Source of the DNA: Oasisia sp. SBJ-2009
Taxonomy: Eukaryota; Annelida; Polychaeta; Sabellida; Siboglinidae
Reading direction: 5' to 3'
DNA: 64,000 bases
NCBI GenBank assembly: GCA_964017155.1
Contig: OZ024866.1
Coordinates: forward strand, 22,771,082 to 22,835,081
The translations under genes were made by a program, and so were the position numbers. The notes below the pieces were generated by a model. That model worked only from the letters and a program-made list of their open reading frames with translations, was not told the origin of the DNA and did no database searches. Below, piece after piece: positions 52,173 to 64,000 of this stretch (positions are counted from its first letter, which is position 1; every line of letters starts with the position of its first letter).

Positions 52173-52763
52173 CATCTGTCAGTCTCGCAGGTATCCGAGT
52201 TGACCTCGTGAAGCATCGACGTGTAGGTGGAGGGCCACATTACCTCCCAGGTTTAACCTTAGGTATTGCAGAAATACGAAAACACAGCAGCGCAGTATTT
52301 CGTTCACACAAAAGAAATATGAATATACAGGCACCATGCCGTGATGTCAGCCTGTGACAGGTAGCACACATATGTTTGTGGCCATGCCAGAATAACCTGA
52401 GACAAGAAAGTGGCAAAGTGAATCCAATACACTGTATTAACCTCAGGTAATTGAAGTGTGCAGCAATAGCGCACCTATAAAAGTTAGAAAATACATTAAC
52501 GTAAGGAGGTCAATACAGCAATGTAACGCGATCAACTATCATATGCCAAAATGTGTTATACAGCAAACACCTGGTTCCATATAACAAGATGACATGTACA
52601 CAAGGAACCCTATTTGTGTGGGACATCCTCAAGCCTGTTACATAATAGAAGGTGAGAACGTGGATGTGGAGACTCATCCTCACCGCCCTGGTCCAACAGC
52701 AGTGGATGTCCAAAAGGAAAACCTGTTGATGAAATCAGACTCGAAAGAATAAACATCATCACC
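52173..52763. other. Element segment, nothing recognised
   Basis: Unique sequence between two tandem repeats. Short open stretches only; no family recognised. Confidence 0.5.
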
Positions 52764-53130
52764 CTGGGCCGACCACAAAGCACGCCCGACAGTAAATGTG
52801 TGGTCTATAACAGCCTGCTGAATGCATACCGGCACGAACGCATATATGGGAGTGGAACAAACGACATCTCCCTGGGCCGACCACAGTCAACCGAAACAAT
52901 GTATGTGTGGTCTCCAACAGGGTGGTCATGCATACAGGCACAAACACATATATGGGAGCGGCACAAACATCATCTTCTTGCGGCGACCACAGTCAACCCA
53001 AACAAGATATATGTGGTCACCAACAGGGTGTTCAAGCATACCAGCATGAGCGCATATATGGGTGTGGAACATAACATCATCGTCACACTGGGCTGACCAC
53101 AAAGCACGCCCAACAATACATGCGTGGTCA
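52764..53130 (+). repeat. About 108-bp degenerate tandem repeat, 3-4 copies
   Basis: CTGGGCCGACCACA or close variants recur at 52764, 52872, about 52978 and about 53088. Each is followed by a TGTGGTC...AACAG segment, GCATAC and CGCATATATGGGAGTGGAAC. Copies are clearly diverged from one another. Confidence 0.75.
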
Positions 53131-54825
53131 ACAGCATGTGCCATTCAAATGGAGAGGCATTAATGTAATCATGCAGGTAGCATGTATGGGTGTGGATCAC
53201 GTCCACATCAACCTGTGCAACAATCGACATTTTGTCCGTAACATGTCCGGTTTAAAACTGAATAATGTGGGTCTGGAAATAAATCCTCATCATGGATTGA
53301 CCATCTGCAGACCCAGTAAACATGTGCAGGTATAGTGCTAGTAAAGAAAGCAAAGAATAGAACACACATTATTGAAGTATGTAGACTTGCTAACCAAGTG
53401 TAGAGCTACATGGGTACATGGTCCGTAACAAATTGTGATGGTGAAGTATTACCTCCATTACAATTTTGTAACAAATAAACATTAACTCCATGTCATATAT
53501 CGATCAGGCCGTCCGGCAGCCAGGTAGGCTAGTACGAAATCCTGAAAGTAATAAATAATATGTGCAGTTGGTAGGCACCCTAATCAAACCAAGGCCTCAG
53601 GATATCACCTATTAAAAAGGAGTAAGTATCAAAACACAACGCAAAATCTACCTAACGACTTGACACGGCAAATACAGCTGGTGCCTAGAAGATGGAGTGA
53701 ATTTGCCAACACTGTTGTGTGAGGAGTATATAATAACATCTCGACGCAGAGACCTGTAATACATGGTCAAACCAAGTTCATTCAACTGCACGCCCTCTGC
53801 CAAAAGATATTGTTGCCAGTTTTCCAGGAGACCCTGGTGACGGAGGAATTGATTGGGGCGTGTGTACCGAGGACCGGCTACATAAATTCTCTTTTTTCAA
53901 CGAAGTATTGTAAGATACAACACTGTAATTAAAGTCAACGGATCAGTGATACCTGCCAGTCGACAACCTGCGGAAAATTCCAACATTACCACCTGTGTGA
54001 CATGATAAAAGGATATCAATAGACGCGCCGCAGCCCTCTACAAAACGTGAAACCCGGCGACAACTCATCAGTCCCAATATCACGGAAGCCAACATGAGGG
54101 CTCATGCAGCCAAACAAAAGCGTCTTCTGTTCCAAGTGGGCAGTTGTCATTCCTCCCTGCCATGTAAGGGAGATAACATGACCACCGGGACACGGTGCGA
54201 AATTGCGGGTGTCCTCCCGGTTCATAAACTGTAATCTCCGGAAAAAAACCTGTGTCCGTAAAACACAATGGTGACCGGGTAACATGCGGTGTTCATGATG
54301 ACTGATCAGACACAAGCATAACATCGTATATTGTGGCATAGGAGCCTGATCGGGCTATATAGCGTCTAAAAATATTGACGTTAGCCCCTTTGGACAAGTT
54401 TGTGTAGTAGCAAACGATAAGTGGTCACCGATGGCAACGAAACAACGTTATTGCATAATCGCCAGGTGGCGATACGTGAAAAAAAAAAGGGGGCGTAAAA
54501 TGTACTAGTAGATCCGCTGAATGGCTGTACGGAATCAGAGATCGTAGCGGGAGTCTTAAACACCCATACCGTCGTGGACTGGTGCAATTGAAGTTAACAC
54601 ACCTGTAAATATAACGTTATGGCACACAAGGCAAAAGGAACACGCAGGCACTCCAGCAAACAACGATCTGAAATGTTTGAAAAGTACTCGGTCATGAAGA
54701 CATGAACGATAACGTGTAATACTAACAGCGTTGCAAAGAACGAGACGAGATAAAACTGAAACTGAAAGTGCGGTAGTAAGCAGGTGGAATCGAAGAAATT
54801 ACGTTAATAACACCACAATGAAGCC
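53131..54825. other. Element middle region, no gene recognised
   Basis: About 1.7 kb of unique sequence. The longest open stretch is 107 codons on the minus strand (54016-54339); it resembles no Rep, helicase, transposase or polymerase motif that I can see. It may be decayed coding DNA or captured host sequence, but nothing decides that. Confidence 0.5.
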
Positions 54826-56060
54826 GTAATGGCAATCAAGTACGCTGACGTGGCCTGGAAGAGGCACAGCCCAAACGGCAAATGCATTACACGGCCATAA
54901 CAAGGCACAGCCCGAATGGCGAAACAATTACACAGCCTGTAAACAGGCACACACAGAAGGGCATAAAATATCCAATTACACGGCCTTAAAAAAGGCACAG
55001 CCAAAATGGCAGAGAAGTGACAATTACACGGCCTTAAAAACGGCACAGCCATAATGCCATAAAATATCCAATTACACGGCCTTAAAAAGGCACAGCCATA
55101 GTGGCATAACATTTCCAATTACACGGCCTTAAAAAAGGCACAGCCGTAATGGCAGAAAATGTCGAATTACACTGCCTTAAAAAGGCTCAGCCACAATGGC
55201 ATAAAATATGCAATTACACGGCCTTAAATCTGGCACCGCCATAATGGCATAAAATACCAAATTACACGGCCTTAAAAAGGCACAGCCATAAGGGCATAAA
55301 ATATCCAATTACACGGCCTTAAAAAGGCACAGCCAGAATGGCATAAAATATCCAATTACACGGCCTTAAAAAGGCACAGCCAGAATGGCATAAACTATCC
55401 AATTACACGGCCTTAAAAAGGCACAGCCAGAATGGCATAAAATATCCAATTACACTGCCTTAAAAAGGCACAGCCAGAATGGCATAAACTATCCAATTAC
55501 ACGGCCTTAAAAAGGCACAGCCAGAATGGCATTAAATATCCAATTACACGGCCTTAAAAAAGGCACAGCCCGAATGGCATAAAATATCCAATTACACGGC
55601 CTTAAAAAGGCACAGCCAGAATGGCATAAAATATCCAATTACACGGCCTTAAAAAGGCACAGCCAGAATGGCATAAAATATCCAATTACACGGCCTTAAA
55701 AAGGCACAGCCAGAATGGCATAAAATATCCAATTACACGGCCTTAAAAAGGCACAGCCAGAATGGCATAAAATATACAATTACACGGCCTTAAAAAGGCA
55801 CAGCCAGAATGGCATAAAATATCCAATTACACGGCCTGAAAAAGGCACATCCATAATGGGAACAACTTACAATGACATGACCTGAAACAGGCACAGCCAT
55901 AATGGCAGAAAATGTACAATGACACGGCCTGAAAAAGGCACAGCTGAAATGGCAAAGTGACAATTACAAGTCCTTAACTGACAAAGACACATTGCTGTGA
56001 AAAAATCACCGCCATAATGGCAGGAAAGTTACATTTGCAAGTCATGGAAAAATCACAGCC
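54826..56060 (+). repeat. 47-bp hairpin minisatellite, about 24 copies
   Basis: Core unit AATTACACGGCCTTAAAAAG plus GCACAGCCAGAATGGCATAA plus AATATCC. Each unit holds GCCTT-AAA-AAGGC, a 5-bp stem. Copies between about 55260 and 55845 are nearly identical. Those at both ends (54826-54960 and 55850-56060) are degenerate, the usual pattern of unequal exchange or replication slippage. The 47-bp period is not a multiple of three, so the minus-strand open stretch at 54804-55118 is not a sensible protein. Confidence 0.9.
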
Positions 56061-57295
56061 TTACAAGCAGATAATATACAAAGACAGGTGCACGAACAAG
56101 GCACAATGTAAACCAGCGAAGCAGGTAACGGTCTGGAAAATGCAACGCCAGTAAGTAACAGTCCCCACAGGATACACCGGGAGGATACAAAGCAAGTAGC
56201 AAAGCAATGATTACATGTGGTATGATTATACATGGAAAAAAATTTGGCACAGTGTCTATTGCACTGTGCAAATGCGTTATGTAATATATTTGAACTAATT
56301 ATAAGGAAACATGAAAACAATGGAACATCATTTACCCTTTTTTTAAATTGGTATTGTATGTATAATGTAGTAGTAATTGTAGTATGGGTAGTTGTTGTTG
56401 AAATAAATTTAATTCAAATTCAATTTAATTAAAGCAGCGCCCACGTGTCGAAGAACAGTAAAGGAGCTACTAGTTATTTTCTGTAGCAAGAACGATCCCG
56501 CGAACACTGTGGAAAGATTTCTGATTTCCTCCGTCATTTAAATGGACCCCGTCTAATAAATACTGCTGCCAGTTCGACAACACCCGTCACCCGTGATAGG
56601 ACCAAAATTGTACTTATGACATGAGATGTGGTGGCGACGAACATGTATGTATTTAAGATATAGGAAGACACGGGTATTAAACTCATCATCGAGGCGATAG
56701 AGAGAAATGTCAGAATCGCGGTAAAACATATGGGAAATAACCACTGCCACCAGTGAGATATGACGGGGAAAGTATCACTTTATCGCCCACGTCAACAACA
56801 TAGAATACAGGGAGGGGTAGTCAATAAGTGGTGCCAAAGTCAATAAAAACGACATCCCGACTGGCACTGATAATATCCCGGGTTAGGGAGTATAGCCAAA
56901 GCCCCGTTAACTCCCCTCTCAAAAGAAAGATAGCTTGATATCGCTCATCCAGAGCGAGGTTCATGGACCGATGCGATGGTCGAAGACGCCCGAGGCGAAC
57001 AAAGGATTAACGCACAACAGCGATGTTAATCATCGCCTTTAGACATGATTAGTGCGATTCGCACGGGCAGTGACAACATAAACGGTCAACAAATTTGCGA
57101 CGACATAGTACTGAACAACAGAATGATAAATGTCGCAATAAACGGAACCTCGTAACATAATTGTTTAACAACAATCGAGAGCAAATCAATATTTACCCTT
57201 TCAAACTCGAGAACTATCGAAAGAGAGGCTGGACACTGAGCTTGTCAGCATCCTAATCTGTTTACCGTATACACCCGAATATAAGCTCTGGTTTT
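56061..57295. other. Element 3' region, no gene recognised
   Basis: Unique sequence with an 8-bp-stem inverted repeat GCACAGTG/CACTGTGC (56247-56254 and 56262-56269) and a T/A-rich patch at 56330-56430. No ORF above 92 codons and no recognisable domain. Confidence 0.5.
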
Positions 57296-57309
57296 GTTGC
57301 CCACATAAA
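57296..57309 (-). repeat. Element 3' subterminal inverted repeat
   Basis: GTTGCCCACATAAA, reverse complement TTTATGTGGGCAAC. It lies 27 bp inside the 3' end, so the pair is asymmetric: terminal at 5', subterminal at 3'. Confidence 0.7.
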
Positions 57310-57311
57310 TG

Positions 57312-57334
57312 CCTTTTGAGTTTCATTCAAAAGG
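57312..57334 (+). other. 3' terminal hairpin of the element
   Basis: CCTTTTGA (57312-57319) pairs perfectly with TCAAAAGG (57327-57334) across the 7-nt loop GTTTCAT. Only TG separates it from the array sequence. A hairpin here acts as the end signal in rolling-circle transposons. Confidence 0.7.
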
Positions 57335-57669
57335 TGTTTACTGTACGTGTGTATCTTTAACTTAAATGAATGTTTGTTGTATAGATAACTAAATGTGATA
57401 AAGAAGGTATTTGGGTTGATGGGTGTCTGATCAGCGGCATTGTTTGTTTCTACGCACTAGAATCCCTTTGTTTTTGTTTTTTTTACTTTTCTGCTGTACG
57501 TGGATACGTAAGTTTGCGTACGTCTTTAAGTGTCATAGCATACATATGTATATTGAGGTGAATTGGACTGATTTCAGTTCTTTTACGAAGGATAGGAATA
57601 TAAATTGTGTATACTCTACCAACTGAACAGTTGGCGATACACCGGTTTGTTGTTACTTAGCAATTCCAG

Positions 57670-57840
57670 TTGACGGAGGATGGACAGCGTGGACAGAGTG
57701 GGTGGCGTGTTCTGTGTCATGTGGCACAGGGACCCAACAGAGAAGTCATGCGTGTACCAACCCACCGCCTTCAAATGGAGGTGTCATTTGTTCTGGCGCT
57801 CCAACTGAATCGCAACCATGTGCAACAGCTCCTTGTCCAA
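57670..57840 (+). CDS. TSR exon 43, mixed type
   Basis: CSVSC with SQPC and GTAAGT donor. First exon after the insertion, which leaves an intron of 7,703 bp before it instead of about 1.04 kb. Confidence 0.92.
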
Positions 57841-58882
57841 GTAAGTGTACGTTGAAAGCAACGTTTGTATATTGTTCACTGCTTCAAACCAAAGTTGTTC
57901 TATTGTGTATGAGGTATGTCTTCAGTAATACGCGCGTTCCAGGAATACTTCAAAACGTAAAATGTATACTCTGATGATATCTCAGAGAGAAAACAATGTC
58001 ATCAGAATTCTTAACTATGAAGAAAAATACTTGTGCCTCACAACACAATTTAATCCATTAATTCTTGATACAGAGTGGTTAGATAGAACGTACGCTTTCC
58101 AAACACATCTCACTGAAGACGACGAATGGCTGAAGTGTTATTGGAATGTTCAATGAAGATATATCGTGACGTGAATTCAAGTATTGTCTCTCTTGAAAAT
58201 GTGCGCGCAAGTGCGATTTAGTGTATAGCAAATCGTTTTTATTAGTGACAAAAAGGAAAACCATTGAATAGAATATGAAATTACACACATCGAAAACAAA
58301 CGTTGTGGACGTTTGGGGACAAATGAATATTAATTAACTTGCACGTTTTTCTGTTTTGTTGTGTATATGTAAGAGTGTTTAAGTATTTATGTTTTGTTTA
58401 TTTGAGTGTAAGCGAGTGTGAAGTAGTGTGGGTTTTTGGACAGAAATGTGAGAGGCAATGTTTCTGTTAACGTTGATTACTCATTTCTTACTATGCATTT
58501 GAATGTACTTGGTTTGTTTTTCTTTTCTCAAATGTATATACATATGTATGTTACTGTACGTGGGTATCTTTACGTTAATTGAATGTGTGTTGTATAGATC
58601 ACTAAATGTGATACAGAAGGTATTTGGTTTGATTGGTGTCTGATCAGCGTCATTGTTTGTTTCTACGCACTAGAATCCCTTTGGTTTCTTTTTTTTTACT
58701 TTTCTGCTGTACGTGGATACGTAAGTTTGCGTACGTTTTTAAGTGTCAAAGCATACATATGTATATTGAGGTGAATTGGACTGATTTCAGTTCTTTTACG
58801 AAGGATAGGAATATAAATTGTGTATACTCTACCAACGGAACAGTTGGCGATACACCGGTTTGTTGTTACTTAGCAATTCCAG

Positions 58883-59053
58883 TTGACGGAGGATGGACAG
58901 CGTGGACAGAGTGGGTGGCGTGTTCTGTGTCATGTGGCACAGGGACCCAACAGAGAAGTCATGCGTGTACCAACCCACCGCCTTCAAATGGAGGTGTCAT
59001 TTGTTCTGGCGCTCCAACTGAATCGCGACCATGTGCAACAGCTCCTTGTCCAA
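58883..59053 (+). CDS. TSR exon 44, B type
   Basis: CSVSC/SRPC, donor GTAAGT; upstream intron frame open from 58633, the sixth copy with GGA in place of TGA. Confidence 0.92.
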
Positions 59054-60089
59054 GTAAGTGTACGTTGAAAGGAACGTTTGTATATTGTTCACTGCTTCAA
59101 ACCAAAGTTGTTCTATTGTGTATGAGGTATGTCTTCAGTAATACGCGCATTCCAGGAATACTTCAAAACGTAAAATGTGTACTCTGATGATATCTCAGAA
59201 AGATAACAATGTCATCAGAATTCTTAACTATGAATAAAATCACGTGTGCATCACAACACAATTTAATCCATTAATGCTTGTTACAGAGTGGTTAGATAGA
59301 ATGTAAACTTTCCAAACACATCTCAATGAAGAAGACGAATGGCTGAAATGTTATTGGAATGTTCTATGAAGATATATCGTGACGTGAATTCAAGTATTGT
59401 CTCTCTTGAAAATGTGTGCGAAAATGAGATTTAGTGTATAGCAAATCGTTTTTATTAGTGACAAAAAGGAAAACCATTGAACAGAATATGAAATAACACA
59501 CATCGAAAACAAACGTTGTGGACGTTTGGGGACAAATGAATATTTATTAACTTGCACGTCTATCTTTTTTGTTGTGTGTATGTAAGAGTGTTTAAGTATC
59601 TATGTTTTGTTTATTTGAGTGTAAGCGAGTGTGAAGGGGTGTGGGTTTTTTGACAGAAATGTGAGAGGCAATATTTGTGTTAACGTTGATAACTCATTTC
59701 TTACTATGCATTTGAATATACTTGGTTTGTGTTTCTTTTCTCAAATGTATATACATATGTATTTACTGTACGTGTGTATCTTTAACTTAAATGAATGTTT
59801 GTTGTATAGATAACTAAATGTGATAAAGAAGCTATTTGGGTTGATGGGTGTCTGATCAGCGGCATTGTTTGTTTCTACGCACTAGAATTCCTTTGGTTTC
59901 TTTTTCTTTTCTGCTGTGCGTGGATACGTAAGTTTGCGTACGTCTTTAAGTGTCATAGTATACCTATGTATATTGAGGTGAATTGGACTGATTTAAGTTC
60001 TTTTACGATTGAAAGGAATATAAATTGTGTATACTCTACCAACTGAACAGTTGGCGATACACCCGTTTGTTGTTACTTAGCAATTCCAG

Positions 60090-60260
60090 TTGACGGAGGA
60101 TGGACGGCGTGGACAGAGTGGGTGGCTTGTTCTGTGACATGTGGGACAGGGACCCAACAGAGAAGTCATGCGTGTACCAACCCATCGCCTTCAAATGGAG
60201 GTGTCATTTGTTCTGGCGCTCCAACTGAATCGCAACCATGTGCAACAGCTCCTTGTCCAA
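60090..60260 (+). CDS. TSR exon 45, A-type variant
   Basis: NPSPSNGG replaces NPPPSNGG; silent ACG in WTAW. Donor GTATGT. Confidence 0.91.
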
Positions 60261-61301
60261 GTATGTGTACGTTGAAAGGAACGTTTGTTTATTGTTCACT
60301 GCTTCAAACCAAAGTTTTGCTATTGTGTATGAGGTATGTCTTCAGTATTACGCGCATTCCAGGAATACTTCAAAACGTAAAATGTATACTCTGATGATAT
60401 CTCAGAGAGATAACAATGTCATCAGAATTCTTAACTATGAAGAAAAATACTTGTGCCTCACAACACAATTTAATCCATTAATTCTTGATACAGAGTGGTT
60501 AGATAGAACGTACGCTTTCCAAACACATCTCACTGAAGACGACGAATGGCTGAAATGTTATTGGAATGTTCTATGAAGATATATCGTGACGTGAATTCAA
60601 GTATAGTCTCTCTTGAAAATGTGCGCGCAAGTGAGATTTAGTGTATAGCAAATCGTTTTCATTAGTGACAAAAAGGAAAACCATTGAATAGAATATGAAA
60701 TTATACACATCGAAATCAAACGTTGTGGACGTTTGGGGACAAATGAATATTAATTAACTTGCACGTTTTTCTGTTTTGTTGTGTGTATGTAAGAGTGTTT
60801 AAGTATTTATGTTTTGTTTATTTGAGTGTAAGCGAGTGTGAAGGAGTGTGGGTTTTTGGACAGAAATGTGAGAGGCAATGTTTCTGTTAACGTTGATTAC
60901 TCATTTCTTACTATGCATTTGAATGTACTTGGTTCGTTTTTCTTTTCTCAAATGTATATACATATGTATGTTACTGTACGTGGGTATCTTTACGTTAATT
61001 GAATGTGTGTTGTATAGATCACTAAATGTGATAAAGAAGGTATTTGGTTTGATTGGTGTCTGAACAGCGTCATTGTTTGTTTCTACGCACTAGAATCCCT
61101 TTGGTTTCTTTTTTTTACTTTTCTGCTGTACGTGGATACATAAATTTGCGTACGTCTTTAAGTGTCATAGCATACATATGTATATTGACGTGAATTGGAC
61201 TGATTTCAGTTCTTTTACGAAGGATAGGAATATAAATTGTGTATACTCTACCAACTGAACAATTGGCGATACACCGGTTTGTTGTTACTTAGCAATTCCA
61301 G

Positions 61302-61472
61302 TTGACGGAGGATGGACAGCGTGGACAGAGTGGGTGGCGTGTTCTGTGTCATGTGGCACAGGGACCCAACAGAGAAGTCATGCGTGTACCAACCCACCGC
61401 CTTCAAATGGAGGTGTCATTTGTTCTGGCGCTCCAACTGAATCGCAACCATGTGCAACAGCTCCTTGTCCAA
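61302..61472 (+). CDS. TSR exon 46, mixed type
   Basis: CSVSC with SQPC and GTAAGT donor, same protein as exon 43. Confidence 0.92.
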
Positions 61473-62509
61473 GTAAGTGTACGTTGAAAGGAACGTTTGT
61501 ATATTGTTCACTGCTTCAAACCAAAGTTGTTCTATTGTGTATGAGGTATGTCTTCAGTAATACGCGCATTCCAGGAATACTTCAAAACGTAAAATGTGTA
61601 CTCTGATGATATCTCAGAAAGATAACAATGTCATCAGAATTCTTAACTATGAATAAAATCACGTGTGCATCACAACACAATTTAATCCATTAATTCTTGT
61701 TACAGAGTGGTTAGATAGAATGTAAACTTTCCAAACACATCTCAATGAAGAAGACGAATGGCTGAAATGTTATTGGAATGTTCTTTGAAGATATATCGTG
61801 ACGTGAATTCAAGTATTGTCTCTCTTGAAAATGTGCGCGAAAATGAGATTTAGTGTATAGCAAATCGTTTTTATTAGTGACAAAAATGAAAACCATTGAA
61901 CAGAATATGAAATTACACACATCGAAAAAAAACGTTGTGGAAGTTTGGGGACAAATGAATATTTATTAACTTGCACGTCTATCTGTTTTGTTGTGTGTAT
62001 GTAAGAGTGTTTAAGTATATATGTTTTGTTTATTTGAGTGTAAGCGAGTGTGAAAGAGTGTGGGTTTTTGGACAGAAATGTGAGAGGCAATGTTTCTGTT
62101 AACGTTGATTACTCATTTCTTACTATGCATTTGAATATACTTGGTTTGTTTTTCTTTTCTCAAATGTATATACATATGTATGTTACTGTACGTGTGTATC
62201 CATAGGTTAAATGAATGTTTGTTGTATAGATAATTAAATGTGATAAAGAAGGTATTTGGGTTGATGGGTGTCTGATCAGCGGCATTGTTTGTTTCTACGC
62301 ACTAGAATTCCTTTGGTTTCTTTTTCTTTTCTGCTGTGCGTGGATACGTAAGCTTGTGTACGCCTTTAAGTGTCATGGTGTACATATGTATATTGAGGTG
62401 AATTGGACTGATTTCATTTCTTTTACGATTGATTGGAATATAAATTGTGTATACTCTACCAACTGAACAGTTGGCGATACACCCGTTTTTTGTTACTTAG
62501 CAATTCCAG

Positions 62510-62680
62510 TTGACGGAGGATGGACAGCGTGGACAGAGTGGGTGGCTTGTTCTGTGACATGTGGGACAGGGACCCAACAGAGAAATCATGCGTGTACCAA
62601 CCCACCGCCTTCAAATGGAGGTGTCATTTGTTCTGGCGCTCCAACTGAATCGCAACCGTGTGCAACAGCTCCTTGTCCAA
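62510..62680 (+). CDS. TSR exon 47, last homogeneous copy
   Basis: Consensus apart from QQRNHAC and a silent CCG. Donor GTATGT. The following intron is clearly more diverged, marking the edge of the array. Confidence 0.91.
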
Positions 62681-63450
62681 GTATGTGTACGTTGAAAGGA
62701 ACGTTTGTATATTGTTCACTGCTTCAAACCAAAGTTTTCCTATTGTGTATGAGTTATGTCTTCAGTAATACGCGCATTTCAGGAAAACTTCAAAACGTAA
62801 AATGTATACTCTGATGATATTTCAGAAAGATAACAATGTCATCAGAATTCGGAAATATGAATAAAAATACTTATGCCTCACAATACAATTTAATCCATCA
62901 ATTCTTGATACAGAGTTGTTAGATAGAACGTACGCTTTCCAAACACATCTCACTTAAGACGACGAATGGCTGAAATGTTATTGGAATGGTCTATGTAGAT
63001 ATATCGTGACGTGAATTCAACGATAGTCTATCTTTAAAAGTGCGCTCAAATGAGATTCAGAGTATAGCAACTCAGTGTTTATTAGGGACGAAAAGGAAAA
63101 CAATTGAATAGAATATGAAATTGCACACATCGAAAACAAACGTTGTGGACGTTTGTAGATAGATGACTGACTCTAAATTTATTTGCATGTTTTTTCTGTT
63201 TGGTTGTGTGTATGTATGAGTGTTTGAGTATATATGTGTTTGTTTATTTTAGAGTATGTGAGTGCGACGGAGTGTTGGTTTTTGGACAGAATGCTGAGAA
63301 CAATGTTTGCGTTAACGTCGATTACTCATATTTTACTATGCATTTGAATGTTCTTGGTTTGTTTTTCTTTGCTCAAGTGTATATACGTATGTTAATGTGC
63401 GTGCGTATCTTCCCGTTGAAAGAATGTTTGTTGTATAGCTAAATGTGAAC

Positions 63451-63950
<500 letters not shown>

Positions 63951-64000
63951 TTGATGGTGGTTGGTCTGCATGGACGGAGTGGCAAGCCTGTTCAGTGACA
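63951..64000 (+). CDS. TSR exon 48, divergent, cut by window end
   Basis: Begins after TTATTGCCAG with TTGATGGTGG and codes for DGGWSAWTEWQACSVT before the window ends. It differs from the array consensus by Thr to Ser, Val to Gln and many silent changes, so it is an older TSR outside the recent expansion. There is no second AG upstream here, which fixes the acceptor for the family. 1,441 bp separate its start from that of exon 47. Confidence 0.88.

Larger units (their letters stand above)
50677..57336 (+). mobile_element. Helentron/HINE-like non-autonomous element in intron
   Basis: This 6.66-kb stretch interrupts an otherwise normal array intron: CATATGTATTT on the left and TTTACTGTACG on the right are contiguous in other units. 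The 5' end (TTTATGCGGGACAAC) matches the reverse complement of a 3' subterminal site (57296-57309) with one mismatch and one gap. An 8-bp-stem hairpin lies just before the 3' end, and the insertion is in a T run without a clear target duplication. This is the layout known for Helentrons and their non-autonomous derivatives, which insert at TT and often carry tandem repeats. No Rep/helicase ORF is seen; ORFs are at most 135 codons and the longest come from satellites. Base composition is visibly richer in C and G than the array. Only one unit carries it, so it arrived after that unit was formed. Exact ends may be off by a few T bases. Confidence 0.72.
57337..63450 (+). repeat. Tandem array of ~1.2-kb units (right part)
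   Basis: The array resumes mid-intron directly after the inserted element and runs through exons 43-47 with spacings of 1,213, 1,207, 1,212 and 1,208 bp. The intron after exon 47 carries many more substitutions than the others and loses similarity near 63450. That is expected at the edge of an array homogenised by unequal exchange. Confidence 0.93.

Noticed and set aside
54804..55118. Minus-strand 104-codon ORF with repeated Leu-Arg-Pro-Cys-Asn
   Set aside because: A chance open stretch through the 47-bp satellite, whose period shifts the frame each unit.
50677..57336. LTR retrotransposon, LINE or cut-and-paste DNA transposon
   Set aside because: No long direct repeats at the ends, no poly(A) tail, no reverse transcriptase or transposase ORF, no evident target duplication; the inverted repeats are asymmetric.
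512..62680. Mutually exclusive exon cluster (Dscam-like)
   Set aside because: The copies are nearly identical in protein sequence and frame-symmetrical, so choosing one among them would give little diversity; consecutive inclusion fits better. Only transcripts could settle it.

Overview
The window is animal nuclear DNA. It holds phase-1 exons with GT-AG borders inside AT-rich introns, and it codes for extracellular thrombospondin type 1 repeats (TSR/TSP1). Nothing looks bacterial: there are no operons, ribosome binding sites or long prokaryotic ORFs. The intron style, the TSR wording and the Helentron-like insertion would suit a marine invertebrate such as a mollusc or other lophotrochozoan, but the sequence does not fix the species.

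The dominant structure is a plus-strand tandem array with a unit of about 1.21 kb (1,173-1,216 bp). Each unit carries one 171-bp exon coding for one complete six-cysteine TSR of 57 residues. I count 47 intact copies (first exon 512-682, last 62510-62680) and a 48th, clearly divergent exon cut by the window end (63951-64000). Every exon starts and ends in phase 1, so any number can be spliced together in frame. All 47 together would give 2,679 residues. The introns are almost as uniform as the exons, which points to very recent expansion or continuing homogenisation. The array enters from beyond position 1 and fades out near 63.45 kb. No first or last exon, signal peptide, promoter or terminator of the gene is visible.

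The copies fall into haplotype families recognisable by linked exon and intron variants: a consensus A type, a D type (WTDW), a C type (WTGWTEWL) and a B type (CSVSC, SRPC, GTAAGT donor). Their order shows nested unequal crossing-over: a five-unit block of 6,012 bp (about 31.7-37.7 kb) is repeated next to itself, and a three-unit block of 3,629 bp (40.1-43.7 kb) is repeated again, with a junction inside exon 37 that produced an in-frame chimeric TSR.

One intron (49967-57669) is split by a foreign 6.66-kb segment, 50677-57336. Its ends show the layout of a Helentron/HINE-type rolling-circle transposon: a 5' terminal inverted repeat matching a 3' subterminal one, followed by an 8-bp-stem hairpin, with insertion into a T run. 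Inside are four tandem-repeat families (about 179-bp, 18-bp, about 108-bp and 47-bp units) and no recognisable Rep/helicase gene, so it appears non-autonomous.

Splice-level curiosities include two donor classes, a second in-phase acceptor AG 9 nt upstream in most but not all copies, a possible 6-nt in-phase microexon or recursive splice site in eight introns, and reading frames that stay open into the introns.
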